Positions 52,974 to 61,335 are shown, counted from the first letter of the stretch. The stretch is DNA of 64,000 nt from Actinomadura violacea (GCF_017573465.1 NZ_JAGEPF010000015.1:124001-188000); one strand, 5' to 3'. Numbers and translations: made by a program. Notes: a model not told the origin generated them from the letters alone.

Positions 52974-53870
52974 GTGATCGCTCGACGGCGGGGCCCGGAC
53001 GAGGCGGAACGGGCGGCCGGATGGCGCCGGCCCGACGCCTCCATGTCCCTGCTCTCGGACCTGTTCGCCGGCAAGCTGCTCGACCCCGGCTACGCCGAGG
53101 CCGCGGCGCGGCGCGCCGCGTCTGGCGGGACCCGCCGGCGCGGCGGGCGGCTGAGCGGGGCCGGGGTGCTCGCGGTGCTGGCCGCCGCCGGCGTCCTCCT
53201 CGCGGTCGCCGGCGTCCAGGTGCGCCGCAGCGAGCCCGTCGCCGCCAAGGAGCGCGCCCGGCTCATCGACCAGATCCACGCCCGCACCGGCGAGACCGAC
53301 GCCCTGCAGCGCCGCCTCGACCGGCTGCGCGCCGACACCGGCCGCGAGCGGGCCGGTGCCTTGGAACGCAGTGCCGAAGGCCGCCGGGCCAGGCGCGACC
53401 TCGCCGCGCAGGCCGCCGCCGCGGCCGCGGAGCCCGCCGCCGGCCCCGGCCTCGTCGTCACCGTGGACGACGCGCCCGCGGAAGGCCGCGGCGAGGACGG
53501 CGGCGACTCCGGCGGCCGGGTCTATGATCAGGACCTCCAGGCGCTGGTCAACGGGCTCTGGGCGGCGGGCGCCACCGCCATCGGGATCAACGGGCGGCGG
53601 CTCACGCCGGTCACCGCGATCCGCACCGCGGGGGAGGCGATCCTGGTCGACTACCGCCCGCTGACCGGCCCGTACGAGGTGACGGCGCTCGGCGACCCGG
53701 ACCGCCTGCACGACGCGTTCACCGGCTCCGCCGCCGACCGCAGGCTGCGGGCCCTCCAGGAGCGCTACCACATGCGGTACGGCACGCGCCGGACGTCCGG
53801 CGCGCGGCTGCCCGCGGCGGGCGCGCTCCGGCTGCGGTACGCCGCGCCCGCCCCCGGAGCCGGCAGGTGA
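52974..53870 (+). CDS. DUF881 membrane-anchored protein 1
   Basis: A 298-aa DUF881 protein. A basic cytoplasmic N-tail (residues ~1-60) is followed by one membrane helix (SGAGVLAVLAAAGVLLAVAGV), a short coiled-coil (residues ~95-140) and the DUF881 globular domain (VVTVDDAPA ... LVNGLWAAGATAIGINGRRLTPVTAIR, in outline). In actinobacteria these proteins occur in pairs around the small basic protein gene; this is the first of the pair, as Rv1823 is. The GTG start lacks a good ribosome site. Function probably at the cell envelope; mechanism unknown. Confidence 0.85.
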   Translation: MIARRRGPDEAERAAGWRRPDASMSLLSDLFAGKLLDPGYAEAAARRAASGGTRRRGGRLSGAGVLAVLAAAGVLLAVAGVQVRRSEPVAAKERARLIDQIHARTGETDALQRRLDRLRADTGRERAGALERSAEGRRARRDLAAQAAAAAAEPAAGPGLVVTVDDAPAEGRGEDGGDSGGRVYDQDLQALVNGLWAAGATAIGINGRRLTPVTAIRTAGEAILVDYRPLTGPYEVTALGDPDRLHDAFTGSAADRRLRALQERYHMRYGTRRTSGARLPAAGALRLRYAAPAPGAGR

Positions 53871-53930
53871 CGCGGTGAGCACGGGAGCGGCGGCCGCCGG
53901 CGCCGCGGCGAGCGAAGGGACGGACGGGGC

Positions 53931-54263
53931 ATGATCGCGCTGATCGGGCTGGTGATCGGCGTGGTGCTGGGCCTGCTCCTGCACCCCGACGTCCCGCTGT
54001 GGCTCCAGCCCTACCTGCCCATCGCCATCGTCGCGGCGCTCGACGCCATGTTCGGCGGCGTCCGGGCCCGGCTGGAGGGGATCTTCGACGAGAAGGTGTT
54101 CGTCGTGTCCTTCCTCAGCAACACCGTCATCGCGGCGCTGATCGTCTTCCTCGGCGACGAGCTGGGCGTCGGCTCCCAGCTGTCCACCGGCGTCGTGGTC
54201 GTCCTCGGGATCCGGATCTTCTCCAACGCCGCGGGCATCCGCCGGAAGCTGTTCGGCGCATGA
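53931..54263 (+). CDS. Small basic protein (Sbp/DUF1290)
   Basis: A 110-aa membrane protein with three or four hydrophobic segments (MIALIGLVIGVVLGLLLHPDVP, AALDAMFGGVRARLEGIFDEKVFV in outline, SNTVIAALIVFLGDELGVG). The FGGxRAxLE-type motif is characteristic of DUF1290. It lies between the two DUF881 genes, as Rv1824 does. Likely envelope or division related; biochemical role unknown. Overlaps the next gene by 4 bp. Confidence 0.88.
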   Translation: MIALIGLVIGVVLGLLLHPDVPLWLQPYLPIAIVAALDAMFGGVRARLEGIFDEKVFVVSFLSNTVIAALIVFLGDELGVGSQLSTGVVVVLGIRIFSNAAGIRRKLFGA

Positions 54264-55027
54264 CGGGCGACCAGGAGCGGCAGGAGCCGGTGGAGCGGGA
54301 GGAGCCGCAGGGGGCTGAGCGGCCCGCTGAGCCCGCGAGCCCGCCGCCCGCACCCCTCACCGGGGTGATGGCGCTGCTGCGGCCCAGGGCGAGCTTGGGG
54401 CAGCTCATCGGCGGCCTGCTGTGCCTCCTGGTGGGCTTCGCCGTCGCCGTGCAGGTCCGCTCCACCAAGCGCGACACCACGTTCGCCACCGCCCGGCAGG
54501 ACGAGCTGGTCGGCATCCTGGCCGATCTGGGCCAGCGGTCCGAACGGCTCCGCGGCGACATCCGCGACCTCGAGCAGACCAAGGCCGAACTGCAGCGCGA
54601 CGCCCAGGGCGGCGCCGCGCTCGAGGAGGCCCGCAGGCGCGCCACCACCTACGGGCTGCTGGCGGGCACGCTCCCCGCCGAAGGGCCCGGCATCCAGCTC
54701 GTCGTCCAGGACCCGCGCGGCGGCGTCCGCGCCGGCGGCCTGCTGGACGCCCTGGAGGAGCTGCGCGACGCCGGCGCCGAGGTCGTCCAGGTCAATGGAG
54801 TCCGCGCCGGCGTCGACACCTACTTCCTCGACGCGGCCGGCGGCGTCCGCGCGGACGGGCGCCCGCTGCGGCCCCCGTACACGTTCCTGGCCATCGGCGA
54901 CCCGCACACGATGACCACGGCGCTCAACATCCCGGGCGGCGTGGTGCGCACGCTGCGGGCCGCCGGCGCCGCCGTCTCGATCACCCCGCGCGCGAAAGTG
55001 ACCGTGAGCGCGGTACGGTCTCCGTAG
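54260..55027 (+). CDS. DUF881 membrane-anchored protein 2
   Basis: A 255-aa DUF881 protein with an acidic/proline-rich cytoplasmic tail (residues 1-35), a membrane helix (LGQLIGGLLCLLVGFAVAVQV), a coiled-coil (about 80-120) and the DUF881 core ending NIPGGVVRTLRAAGAAVSITP. Second of the pair flanking Sbp (as Rv1825). ATGA overlap with sbp. Confidence 0.87.
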   Translation: MTGDQERQEPVEREEPQGAERPAEPASPPPAPLTGVMALLRPRASLGQLIGGLLCLLVGFAVAVQVRSTKRDTTFATARQDELVGILADLGQRSERLRGDIRDLEQTKAELQRDAQGGAALEEARRRATTYGLLAGTLPAEGPGIQLVVQDPRGGVRAGGLLDALEELRDAGAEVVQVNGVRAGVDTYFLDAAGGVRADGRPLRPPYTFLAIGDPHTMTTALNIPGGVVRTLRAAGAAVSITPRAKVTVSAVRSP

Positions 55028-55332
55028 AGGGAACGGGGGGAGCGGTGAACAGCCGTCCGGGACGTCGCGATCCGCGCCGTCCGCGCGGCGGCGTAGACCG
55101 GCGATCATCGGCGAAGGTACCGTGGTGCGGTCGGTTCACCGTTCCGGTTGACCCCTCGGGCAATACCCGCGTAAGTTGCGGCGACCGTCGCGAGCGCGGG
55201 CGGTGAGCAGGACCGTGGTCGGGGGCGGGTCCCCGGCGTGGGTTGGGTGAAGGATGCGCGTGGCGCAGGCGGCCCCCGCGGCAGCGGGGCGTCCGCGGGC
55301 GGCGCGCCGATGGTAGGAGGCCGAGCCGATCT
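55028..55332. other. 305-bp intergenic region where gcvH is found in mycobacteria
   Basis: No convincing gene was found. In M. tuberculosis gcvH lies between DUF881 (Rv1825) and garA (Rv1827). Here no lipoyl-domain sequence is present in any frame; only a small proline/arginine-rich frame with a GTG start and no recognisable features. The stretch carries the garA promoter at 55148-55177 and the garA ribosome site. Confidence 0.7.
55148..55177 (+). promoter_or_regulatory. Promoter of garA
   Basis: TTGACC (55148-55153), an 18-nt spacer and TAAGTT (55172-55177). It predicts a leader of about 150 nt before the GarA start. Confidence 0.6.
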
Positions 55333-55866
55333 ATGCCGAGCGTCTACTGCACGCAGTGCGGTCACGCCAACCCGGATGATGCCCGCTTCTGTTCGAACTG
55401 CGGCACCCCGCTGACGCGGGGCGCCCAGCCGCCGATCTACCGGGAGTCGCCCGGCGAGTCGACCTCCACGATCTCCATCGGCGGGTTCGAGGCGCTGGAC
55501 ACCGGCCAGGACGAGGGCGAGCAGCCGGGCCCGGACCAGACCGCCATGGAGGCGCTCCCGCCCGGGACCGCGCTGCTGGTCGTCAAGCGGGGCCCGAACG
55601 CCGGGAGCCGCTTCCTGCTCGACAAGGACCGCACGTCCGCGGGCCGGCACCCGGAGAGCGACATCTTCCTGGACGACGTCACCGTCTCCCGCCGGCACGC
55701 CGAGTTCGCCCGGCACGGCGGCACGTTCTCCGTCCGCGACGTGGGCAGCCTGAACGGCACCTACGTCAACCGGCAGCGGATCGACCAGGCCGGCCTGTCC
55801 GGCGGCGACGAGGTCCAGATCGGCAAGTTCCGGCTGGTCTTCCTGACCAACCCGGCGCACGCCTGA
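55333..55866 (+). CDS. garA: FHA-domain protein with N-terminal zinc ribbon (GarA-like)
   Basis: A 177-aa signalling protein. Cys6, Cys9, Cys20 and Cys23 (CTQCG...CSNCG) form a zinc ribbon not present in mycobacterial GarA. A Thr/Ser-rich segment (STSTISIGGFE) sits where GarA/OdhI carries its kinase-phosphorylated threonines. Residues ~75-165 form an FHA domain (AGRHPESDIFLDDVTVSRRHAEF, in outline; GSLNGTYVN). In GarA/OdhI the phosphorylated tail binds the FHA domain and controls 2-oxoglutarate dehydrogenase and glutamate enzymes. Position between DUF881 and ftsR agrees. The ATG lies 12 nt after GGAGG, long spacing. Confidence 0.78.
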   Translation: MPSVYCTQCGHANPDDARFCSNCGTPLTRGAQPPIYRESPGESTSTISIGGFEALDTGQDEGEQPGPDQTAMEALPPGTALLVVKRGPNAGSRFLLDKDRTSAGRHPESDIFLDDVTVSRRHAEFARHGGTFSVRDVGSLNGTYVNRQRIDQAGLSGGDEVQIGKFRLVFLTNPAHA

Positions 55867-55907
55867 CGAGGACCGGAGCGGCGGGGGAGCACGGGGTCTC
55901 GGCGACG

Positions 55908-56639
55908 ATGGGAGGGCCCTTGAACGCGCAGCCGGCCCGGTCCCCGATGACGATCGGGGACGTCCTCGGGCTGCTCAGGACCGAGTTCCCCGACATCACC
56001 ATCTCCAAGATCCGGTTCCTGGAGACCGAGGGGCTCGTGGAACCGGAGCGCACCCCCGCCGGGTACCGCAAGTTCGGCCAGGCGGACGTGGAGCGGCTCC
56101 GGTTCGTGCTCACCGCGCAGCGCGACCACTACATGCCGCTGCGCGTGATCAGGCAGCACCTGGAGGCCCGCGACCGCGGCGAGGCCGTCCCGCCGCTCGG
56201 CGCCCGTCCCGACGGGCCGCCCCGCCGCCCCCGCACCCTGGTCGCGGCCGGCGCGGACGCGCCCGACCCGGCCGTCCGGCTGACCCGCCGCCAGCTCCTG
56301 GACGGCGCCGGGATCGGCGAGGACCTCCTCGGCGACCTGGAGGAGTACGGCCTCGTCCGGCGCAACGGCGGCCACTACGACGGCGAGGCCCTCACCGTGG
56401 CGCGCGCCGCCGCGGCGCTCGGCGAGCACGGCTTCGAGGTCCGCCACCTGCGCGCCGCCAAGGCCGCCGCCGACCGGCAGGCCGGGCTGATCGAGCAGAT
56501 GGTCGCCCCGCAGCTGCGGCGCCGCAGCCCGGGCGCGCACGAGCAGGCCGCCGAGACCGCCCGCGACATCGCCGCGCTGTCGGTCCGGCTGCACGCCGCC
56601 CTGCTGTCGGCGGGACTTCGCGAAAGCCTCGACCCCTGA
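55908..56639 (+). CDS. ftsR: MerR-family regulator FtsR
   Basis: A 243-aa MerR-like regulator with a winged helix-turn-helix MTIGDVLGLLRTEFPDITISKIRFLE (in outline, residues 14-38), followed by TPAGYRKFGQADVERLRF. The C-terminal ~120 residues are a helical dimerisation/sensor part (DLLGDLEEYGLVRRNG, LRAAKAAADRQAGLI). In Corynebacterium and M. tuberculosis (Rv1828) the orthologue activates ftsZ. Start options are ATG 55908 or TTG 55920 behind GGAGGG (spacing only three bases). Monocistronic, with promoter in the garA-ftsR gap or read-through. Confidence 0.8.
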   Translation: MGGPLNAQPARSPMTIGDVLGLLRTEFPDITISKIRFLETEGLVEPERTPAGYRKFGQADVERLRFVLTAQRDHYMPLRVIRQHLEARDRGEAVPPLGARPDGPPRRPRTLVAAGADAPDPAVRLTRRQLLDGAGIGEDLLGDLEEYGLVRRNGGHYDGEALTVARAAAALGEHGFEVRHLRAAKAAADRQAGLIEQMVAPQLRRRSPGAHEQAAETARDIAALSVRLHAALLSAGLRESLDP

Positions 56640-56779
56640 TCGCACGGTCCGCGGCGGCATTTGCCGCACCGCCGCCGCGCCACCCTGTCCGAGCCTGGGT
56701 GTACGTTGGGGCAGGGTTCGTCGAGGATCCGACCGGTGCACGTGGTGATCGAGACAGCGTCGACCAGCAGGGAGCCGCA

Positions 56780-57250
56780 GTGAAGCAGATGGAGGTCGTC
56801 GGCGTCCGGGTCGAGATGCCCTCCAATCAGCCCATCGTCCTGTTGAAGGAGACGGAGGGCGAGCGCTACCTGCCCATCTGGATCGGGGCGGTCGAAGCGA
56901 CCGCGATCGCCTTCGCCCAGCAGGGCGTGCTGCCCGCCCGCCCCCTCACCCACGACCTGTTCCGGGACGTGCTCGATGCGCTGAGCGTCCAGCTCCGCAC
57001 CGTGAACATCACCGACCTGCGCGAGGGCATCTTCTTCGCGGACCTGGTCTTCTCCAACGGCGTCGAGGTGAGCGCCCGCCCCTCGGACTCCATCGCGCTC
57101 GCGCTGCGCACCGGCGCGACGATCTTCGCCAGCGAGGACGTCCTCGAGGAGGCCGGCGTGGCCATCCCCGACGAGCAGGAGGACGAGGTGGAGAAGTTCC
57201 GCGAGTTCCTCGACACGATCTCCCCGGAGGACTTCGGCCGCGCCGGCTGA
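56780..57250 (+). CDS. Bifunctional nuclease-domain protein (DUF151)
   Basis: A 156-aa BFN/DUF151 protein with the conserved QPIVLLKETEGERYLPIWIGAVEA (in outline, about residues 18-41) and EVSARPSDSIALALRT. Named after plant bifunctional nuclease; in bacteria the activity is unproven. Orthologous in position to Rv1829. The GTG start is preceded by GGGAG; the in-frame ATG 81 bp upstream lacks a ribosome site. Confidence 0.9.
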   Translation: MKQMEVVGVRVEMPSNQPIVLLKETEGERYLPIWIGAVEATAIAFAQQGVLPARPLTHDLFRDVLDALSVQLRTVNITDLREGIFFADLVFSNGVEVSARPSDSIALALRTGATIFASEDVLEEAGVAIPDEQEDEVEKFREFLDTISPEDFGRAG

Positions 57251-57552
57251 CGCCGCGTCCGGGGGCCCTTCTCGGGGCTCTTCTCGGCGGCTCCGCCGCG
57301 CCGTTCCGCATGGTCGGGCGAGCGTCGGTTACGCTGTGTGATGGGGCGGTGCGGGCCGAACTTGAGGGGCGGAGTGGGGTATGTCACTTCGGGGTGTAAG
57401 TTCATGCCGTGCCGCGATTGGTCTTGCATTGCCCTGGACCTGGCAGTTTCCGAGGGGCGACCATCGGGGTAGGAGTGCGTTGGCGGCAAAGGTGCGCAGT
57501 TTGCCCACGTGAAGCCGGTTCATCCGGGCATGCGACGCGCCGACGGTGAACG

Positions 57553-57581
57553 TTGACCACACCCTGACCGGCACCTACCGT
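57553..57581 (+). promoter_or_regulatory. Promoter of the merR gene
   Basis: TTGACC (57553-57558), 17-nt spacer, TACCGT (57576-57581). Predicted leader about 70 nt. Confidence 0.6.
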
Positions 57582-57605
57582 GCTGGTGGAACACCCGTGG
57601 TGTAA

Positions 57606-57627
57606 TTCGTCAAACCCCCTTGACGAA
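57606..57627 (+). promoter_or_regulatory. Inverted repeat in the merR leader
   Basis: Perfect 8-bp arms TTCGTCAA and TTGACGAA around ACCCCC, 33 bp before the GTG start. Could be a regulator's operator or an RNA hairpin near the ribosome site GGAGG. Confidence 0.6.
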
Positions 57628-57659
57628 GCGCCACGGGCTGATAGAAGCCGGAGGTCCGC

Positions 57660-58265
57660 GTGGCGGTGAGCAGCGGCGAGGGCAAGGCGACCCCCGACAG
57701 GCACATGGCGTCACGACGCGCCGGAGAGCAGGGCCTGCTCTTCGACACGCAGGTGTCGGCGCCGCCCGAGGACGTCGGCTACCGCGGTCCGACGGCGTGC
57801 GCGGCGGCGGGGATCACCTACCGGCAGCTCGACTACTGGGCGCGCACGAAGCTGGTGGAGCCGAGCGTCCGCGCGGCGCACGGGTCGGGCAGCCAGCGGC
57901 TCTACAGCTTCCGCGACATCCTCGTCCTGAAGGTGGTGAAGCGGCTGCTGGACACCGGGGTGTCGCTGCAGCAGATCCGCACGGCGGTGACGCACCTGCG
58001 CGACCGCGGCGTCCAGGACCTGGCGCAGATCACCCTGATGAGCGACGGGGTGAGCGTGTACGAGTGCACCTCCGCCGACGAGGTCGTGGATCTGCTGCAG
58101 GGCGGGCAGGGCGTGTTCGGCATCGCGCTCGGACGGGTGTGGCAGGAGGTGGAGGGGAGCCTGGCGGAACTGCCGGCCGAACGGGCCGCCACCGACGACC
58201 CGGACCCTCTCGAACACCCCCACGATGAGCTGGCGAACCGGCGGCGCGCCCGCCGCACCGGCTGA
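57660..58265 (+). CDS. MerR-family regulator (Rv1830-like)
   Basis: A 201-aa MerR-like protein. Residues ~45-75 form the helix-turn-helix (RGPTACAAAGITYRQLDYWARTKLVEPSVR in outline) and LYSFRDILVLKVVKRLLDTGVSLQQIRTAV is the second helix pair. The C-terminus (LMSDGVSVYECTSADEVVDLLQGGQGVFGIALGRVWQEVE in part) is typical of the Rv1830 group rather than metal sensors. GTG behind GGAGG. Ends 42 bp before the convergent flippase gene. Confidence 0.87.
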   Translation: MAVSSGEGKATPDRHMASRRAGEQGLLFDTQVSAPPEDVGYRGPTACAAAGITYRQLDYWARTKLVEPSVRAAHGSGSQRLYSFRDILVLKVVKRLLDTGVSLQQIRTAVTHLRDRGVQDLAQITLMSDGVSVYECTSADEVVDLLQGGQGVFGIALGRVWQEVEGSLAELPAERAATDDPDPLEHPHDELANRRRARRTG

Positions 58266-58307
58266 GCCCCCCGCGAGCCCCCGCGAAGAACTCCGTCCCC
58301 CGATCCC

Positions 58308-60773
58308 TCAGATCGCATCCTTGCGCTGGAGATAGGCGAACGCCGCCCAGCCGGGCAGGACCGGCAGCCACAGCGTCAGCAGGCGGTACAGCAGCACCGC
58401 CGACGTCGCCGCCTCCGCGGTCAGCCCCGAGATCGTCAGCGCCAGCGTCAGCGCGCCCTCGACGGCGCCGAGCCCGCCCGGCGTCGGCACCGCGGAGCCG
58501 ACCGCGTTGGCGGTCAGGAACACCACCACGACCGCCGTCCAGTGCAGCGACCCGCCGAACGCGCGGATCGAGGCGTCCAGGCACAGCACGTACGCCGCGG
58601 TCAGCCCCACCGTCCCGCCGAGGCCGGTGGCGAGCTTGCGCGGCGACTGCAGCACGTCCACGAGCCGCGGCACCACGCCGGAGAACATCGACCGCACCCG
58701 GGACGCGGCGAACCGCCGCACCCGCGGGATCGTCAGCGCCGCGCCGGCGACCAGCCCCAGCGCCAGCACCACGATCATGATCGTGCGGGACGGCGCGAGG
58801 TCCTTGGTGGCGTTGTGGGTGGAGCCGGTGAGGAACCCGAACAGCGCCAGCAGCAGCACGTGCACCACGAGGCCGACCAGCTGGGACGCGCCGACGCTGG
58901 CGACCGCCAGGCCCGAGCGGATGCCCGAGCGCTGCAGGAAGCGGGTGTTGATCGCGACGCCGCCGACCGCGGCCGGCGCGACCAGCTGCACGAACGACGC
59001 CGCGACCTGCACCAGCACGGTCCGCCCCACCGGCAGCCGCTCCGGGACGAACCCGAGGAGCATGTACGCCGCCGCGAGATAGGTCGCGGCGGACGCGGCG
59101 AGCGCGATGAGCACCCAGTGCCAGGTCGCCGTCGACAGCAGGTGGGCGAAGTCCAGGCTGGCGATCTGCGGGAGCACGATGTACCCGGCGACCGACAGGC
59201 CGACGATGCTGAAGATCGTCCGGGGCCGGAAGCGCTCCAGCCGGACCGGCGCCGCCTCGGTCTCCGGCTTCAGCGCGACGATCTGCTCCCGGATCCGGGT
59301 GAGCAGCTCCCGGTCGCGGCGCAGCGCCGTCCGCGTCGCCCGCGACAGCGCCACCCGCTGCAGCAGCGGCACCGCCGCGGGCAGCGCGTCCTCGCCCAGC
59401 GCGGACGCCGCGGTCCGCACGGCGCGCTCGGGGCCGGCGCGCAGCGCGACGGTGGTGAGTAGCTGCGCGAGGTCCAGTCGCAGCGCCAGGTCGCCGGCGG
59501 CGATCTCGCCGGACCGCATGTCGGTGAGGTAGGCGCGGCCGTCGTCGCCGACGAGGATCGCGTCCTCCTCCAGCCGCCGGTGCGCGAGACGGCCCTCCTG
59601 CAGCCGCCGGAACTGCCGCCACACGTCGCCGAGGAGCGTGTCGGTGACCTCGTCGTCCGGGACGTCCCCGAGCCGGCGGCCGGGCACGTGCTCGTAGGCC
59701 AGCAGCGCCGCCTCCGTGCCGACCTCCGACGTCCCGACCAGCCGGGGGGTGCGTGCGCCCGCCGCGTCCACCGCGTACGCCATCAGCGACTCCAGCTCCA
59801 GGGAGCGGCGCAGCGGGCGCAGTGCCCGGCCGGTGGTGGTGCGGCTCAGCCGCAGCGTCCGCCACATCCGGTACAGCAGCCCGGCGGTCTGCTGGTCGCG
59901 GTCGAGGACCCGCACCTCCAGGTCCCAGCGGCCGGGCCGCCGCTCGCCCGGCGTGCGGCACTCCGGGTCGGCGCGGTCGAGGACGACGCCGTAGCGGCGG
60001 TCCGCGCCGGCGTCGCCGGGATCGTCGAGGCGGGCGGCGCGGCGCGGGCACAGCCCGAGCCGCTCGAGCGTGTTGACCACGGTCGTCCCGGTCGGCCGCG
60101 GGTTGGGCGTGCCGACCGCGTAGAGGGTGCCGTGCCCGATCGCGCGGCCGAGCAGGTAGGTCGCGGCGAGCGCGGCGACGGACGCGTACGACGCGGTGAG
60201 GCCGGTCAGCGCGGCCAGCCCGATCAGCGTCCAGGTCACCGCCTGCCAGCGGGTCCGGCCCGCCATCCCGACGGCCGTGACGAACGCGATCACCGGGGCG
60301 ATGTCGGTGTGCACCGGCGCGGTCCGGGTGCCGCCCCAGATCAGCGAGTCCAGCACCCCGCCGGGCGCCGCGCTGGTCACCCAGTCGTCCAGCCCGACGG
60401 TGATCCCGAACGCGATCACGGCGGCGAGCAGCGCGATCGCGACCCGCATGCCGTCCTTGCGGAACAGCCGCTCGATCGCGAACGCGATCGGCACGGTCAG
60501 CACCCCGAAGCTGGAGGCGAGCGTCGCCAGCGACAGCAGCAGCCGCGGCGCGTGCGCGGTGCCCTGCGCGATGTCGGTCTGCAGCCCGTGCGTGGTCTGC
60601 TGGGCGATCGACACCAGCAGCATCACCACGGCCAGCCCGGCGCAGGAGACCCCGAACCTGATCGCGTCGCTCGAGCGGCGGATCCGGTCGGGCTGCGCGG
60701 GCTCGTCCACGGGGACGCCGGCGGTGGCGCCCGTCGCCGGGCGCACCGACGCCCCGCCGTGGGTCTGTGTCAC
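58308..60773 (-). CDS. Lysylphosphatidylglycerol-synthase-TM-like flippase fused to a kinase-like domain
   Basis: An 821-aa membrane protein in three parts. Residues ~35-220 hold five to six helices. Residues ~225-500 are a soluble region resembling aminoglycoside-phosphotransferase/protein-kinase folds. Residues ~510-820 are an LPG_synthase_TM (UPF0104) domain with NAVGSAVPTPGGLGAVEGALTLALT as landmark. In the middle part the catalytic loop reads AHRRLEEDAILVGDDGRAYLTDMRSG, keeping a DFG-like Asp but lacking the usual HGDxHxxN Asp and Asn, so it looks like a pseudokinase. Probably lipid translocation, with the middle domain as sensor or adaptor. GTG start. Confidence 0.85.
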   Translation of the reverse strand: MTQTHGGASVRPATGATAGVPVDEPAQPDRIRRSSDAIRFGVSCAGLAVVMLLVSIAQQTTHGLQTDIAQGTAHAPRLLLSLATLASSFGVLTVPIAFAIERLFRKDGMRVAIALLAAVIAFGITVGLDDWVTSAAPGGVLDSLIWGGTRTAPVHTDIAPVIAFVTAVGMAGRTRWQAVTWTLIGLAALTGLTASYASVAALAATYLLGRAIGHGTLYAVGTPNPRPTGTTVVNTLERLGLCPRRAARLDDPGDAGADRRYGVVLDRADPECRTPGERRPGRWDLEVRVLDRDQQTAGLLYRMWRTLRLSRTTTGRALRPLRRSLELESLMAYAVDAAGARTPRLVGTSEVGTEAALLAYEHVPGRRLGDVPDDEVTDTLLGDVWRQFRRLQEGRLAHRRLEEDAILVGDDGRAYLTDMRSGEIAAGDLALRLDLAQLLTTVALRAGPERAVRTAASALGEDALPAAVPLLQRVALSRATRTALRRDRELLTRIREQIVALKPETEAAPVRLERFRPRTIFSIVGLSVAGYIVLPQIASLDFAHLLSTATWHWVLIALAASAATYLAAAYMLLGFVPERLPVGRTVLVQVAASFVQLVAPAAVGGVAINTRFLQRSGIRSGLAVASVGASQLVGLVVHVLLLALFGFLTGSTHNATKDLAPSRTIMIVVLALGLVAGAALTIPRVRRFAASRVRSMFSGVVPRLVDVLQSPRKLATGLGGTVGLTAAYVLCLDASIRAFGGSLHWTAVVVVFLTANAVGSAVPTPGGLGAVEGALTLALTISGLTAEAATSAVLLYRLLTLWLPVLPGWAAFAYLQRKDAI

Positions 60774-61078
60774 GCCCTACCGCCGCCCTGCCCGTCCGCC
60801 ATCGTGATCAGCGTCCCAGGGCCGGGGCCGCGCCGTCGAACGGCGGCCTCCGATCCGGCCGGCCCGCGGGCGGCGCCGCGCCCGGCCCGCCCGGCGGCCG
60901 CGCACGGCCCGCGGCCCGTCCGCCCCGGTGAGCTGTGCACATCGTACTTGCCGGTACATGCCCGGACCGTCCACCACCCCGGTTACACGCCGCCGATGTC
61001 GCGGTCCGCGGGGGCGCGCGGCGATCGCCGGTGCGCGGGTTGGGTAGGGTTTGTTCCGGACATGCCGTCGACCCTGCG

Positions 61079-61275
61079 CGGGAGAGACCCCATGCTGCCA
61101 GCGTGGGGCGCCGAAGGGGCAACCTCCCCGGAACCTCTCAGGCAAAAGGACCGCGCGGACGAGGCACCTCTGGAAAGCAGGCGCCGATCCCCCTGACCGG
61201 GGAGGGGCGGCTCACCGAAGGGGAAATCCCGCGCTGCGGGGGAAGCTCTCAGGTGCCGATGACAGAGGGGGAGAC
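61079..61275 (+). promoter_or_regulatory. Tandem glycine riboswitch (two aptamers)
   Basis: Aptamer 1 (about 61079-61180) begins GGGAGAGACC and continues GCCGAAGGGGCAA, CTCTCAGGCAAAAGGACCG and GGCACCTCTGGAAAG. Aptamer 2 (about 61181-61275) has CACCGAAGGGGAA, GCTCTCAGGTGCCGATGACAG and AGGGGGAG. The repeated GCCGAAGGGG/CTCTCAGG pattern is diagnostic of glycine riboswitches upstream of glycine-cleavage genes. Glycine binding is expected to turn on gcvP. Confidence 0.95.
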
Positions 61276-61277
61276 CG

Positions 61278-61300
61278 GCCGCCGGCCCGTTGCCGGCGGC
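61278..61300 (+). terminator. Hairpin of the glycine riboswitch expression platform
   Basis: A perfect 9-bp stem (GCCGCCGGC and GCCGGCGGC) with CCGTT loop between the second aptamer and the gcvP ribosome site. Candidate glycine-dependent terminator or ribosome-access switch; no T-tract. Confidence 0.6.
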
Positions 61301-61335
61301 GGCCCTGAGCGACCGCAGCAGCCAGGAGGCTCTCC

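Larger units (their letters stand above)
57251..57659. other. 409-bp intergenic region upstream of merR
   Basis: No coding frame with plausible start and composition was found. It contains a promoter (57553-57581), a near-palindrome GGTGAACGTTGACC overlapping its -35 (57545-57558) and an 8-bp inverted repeat in the leader (57606-57627). The remainder is unexplained; its size suggests extra regulation of the MerR gene or a small RNA. Confidence 0.6.
60774..61335. other. 562-bp divergent region holding the glycine riboswitch
   Basis: Divides flippase (minus) from gcvP (plus). Nothing gene-like is seen in 60774-61040. TAGGGT at 61045-61050 may be the -10 of the gcvP transcript. The tandem glycine riboswitch and a downstream hairpin fill 61079-61300. 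Confidence 0.7.

Noticed and set aside
55046..55206. Small Arg/Pro-rich frame with GTG start and a GGGGGAG upstream, between DUF881 and garA
   Set aside because: The product has no recognisable domain, overlaps the garA promoter and has a composition like non-coding GC-rich DNA.
56651..56690. GC-rich hairpin after ftsR (GCGGCGGC with distant complement)
   Set aside because: The arms are 8-9 bp with a 12-nt loop and an alternative pairing; not strong enough to list as a terminator.
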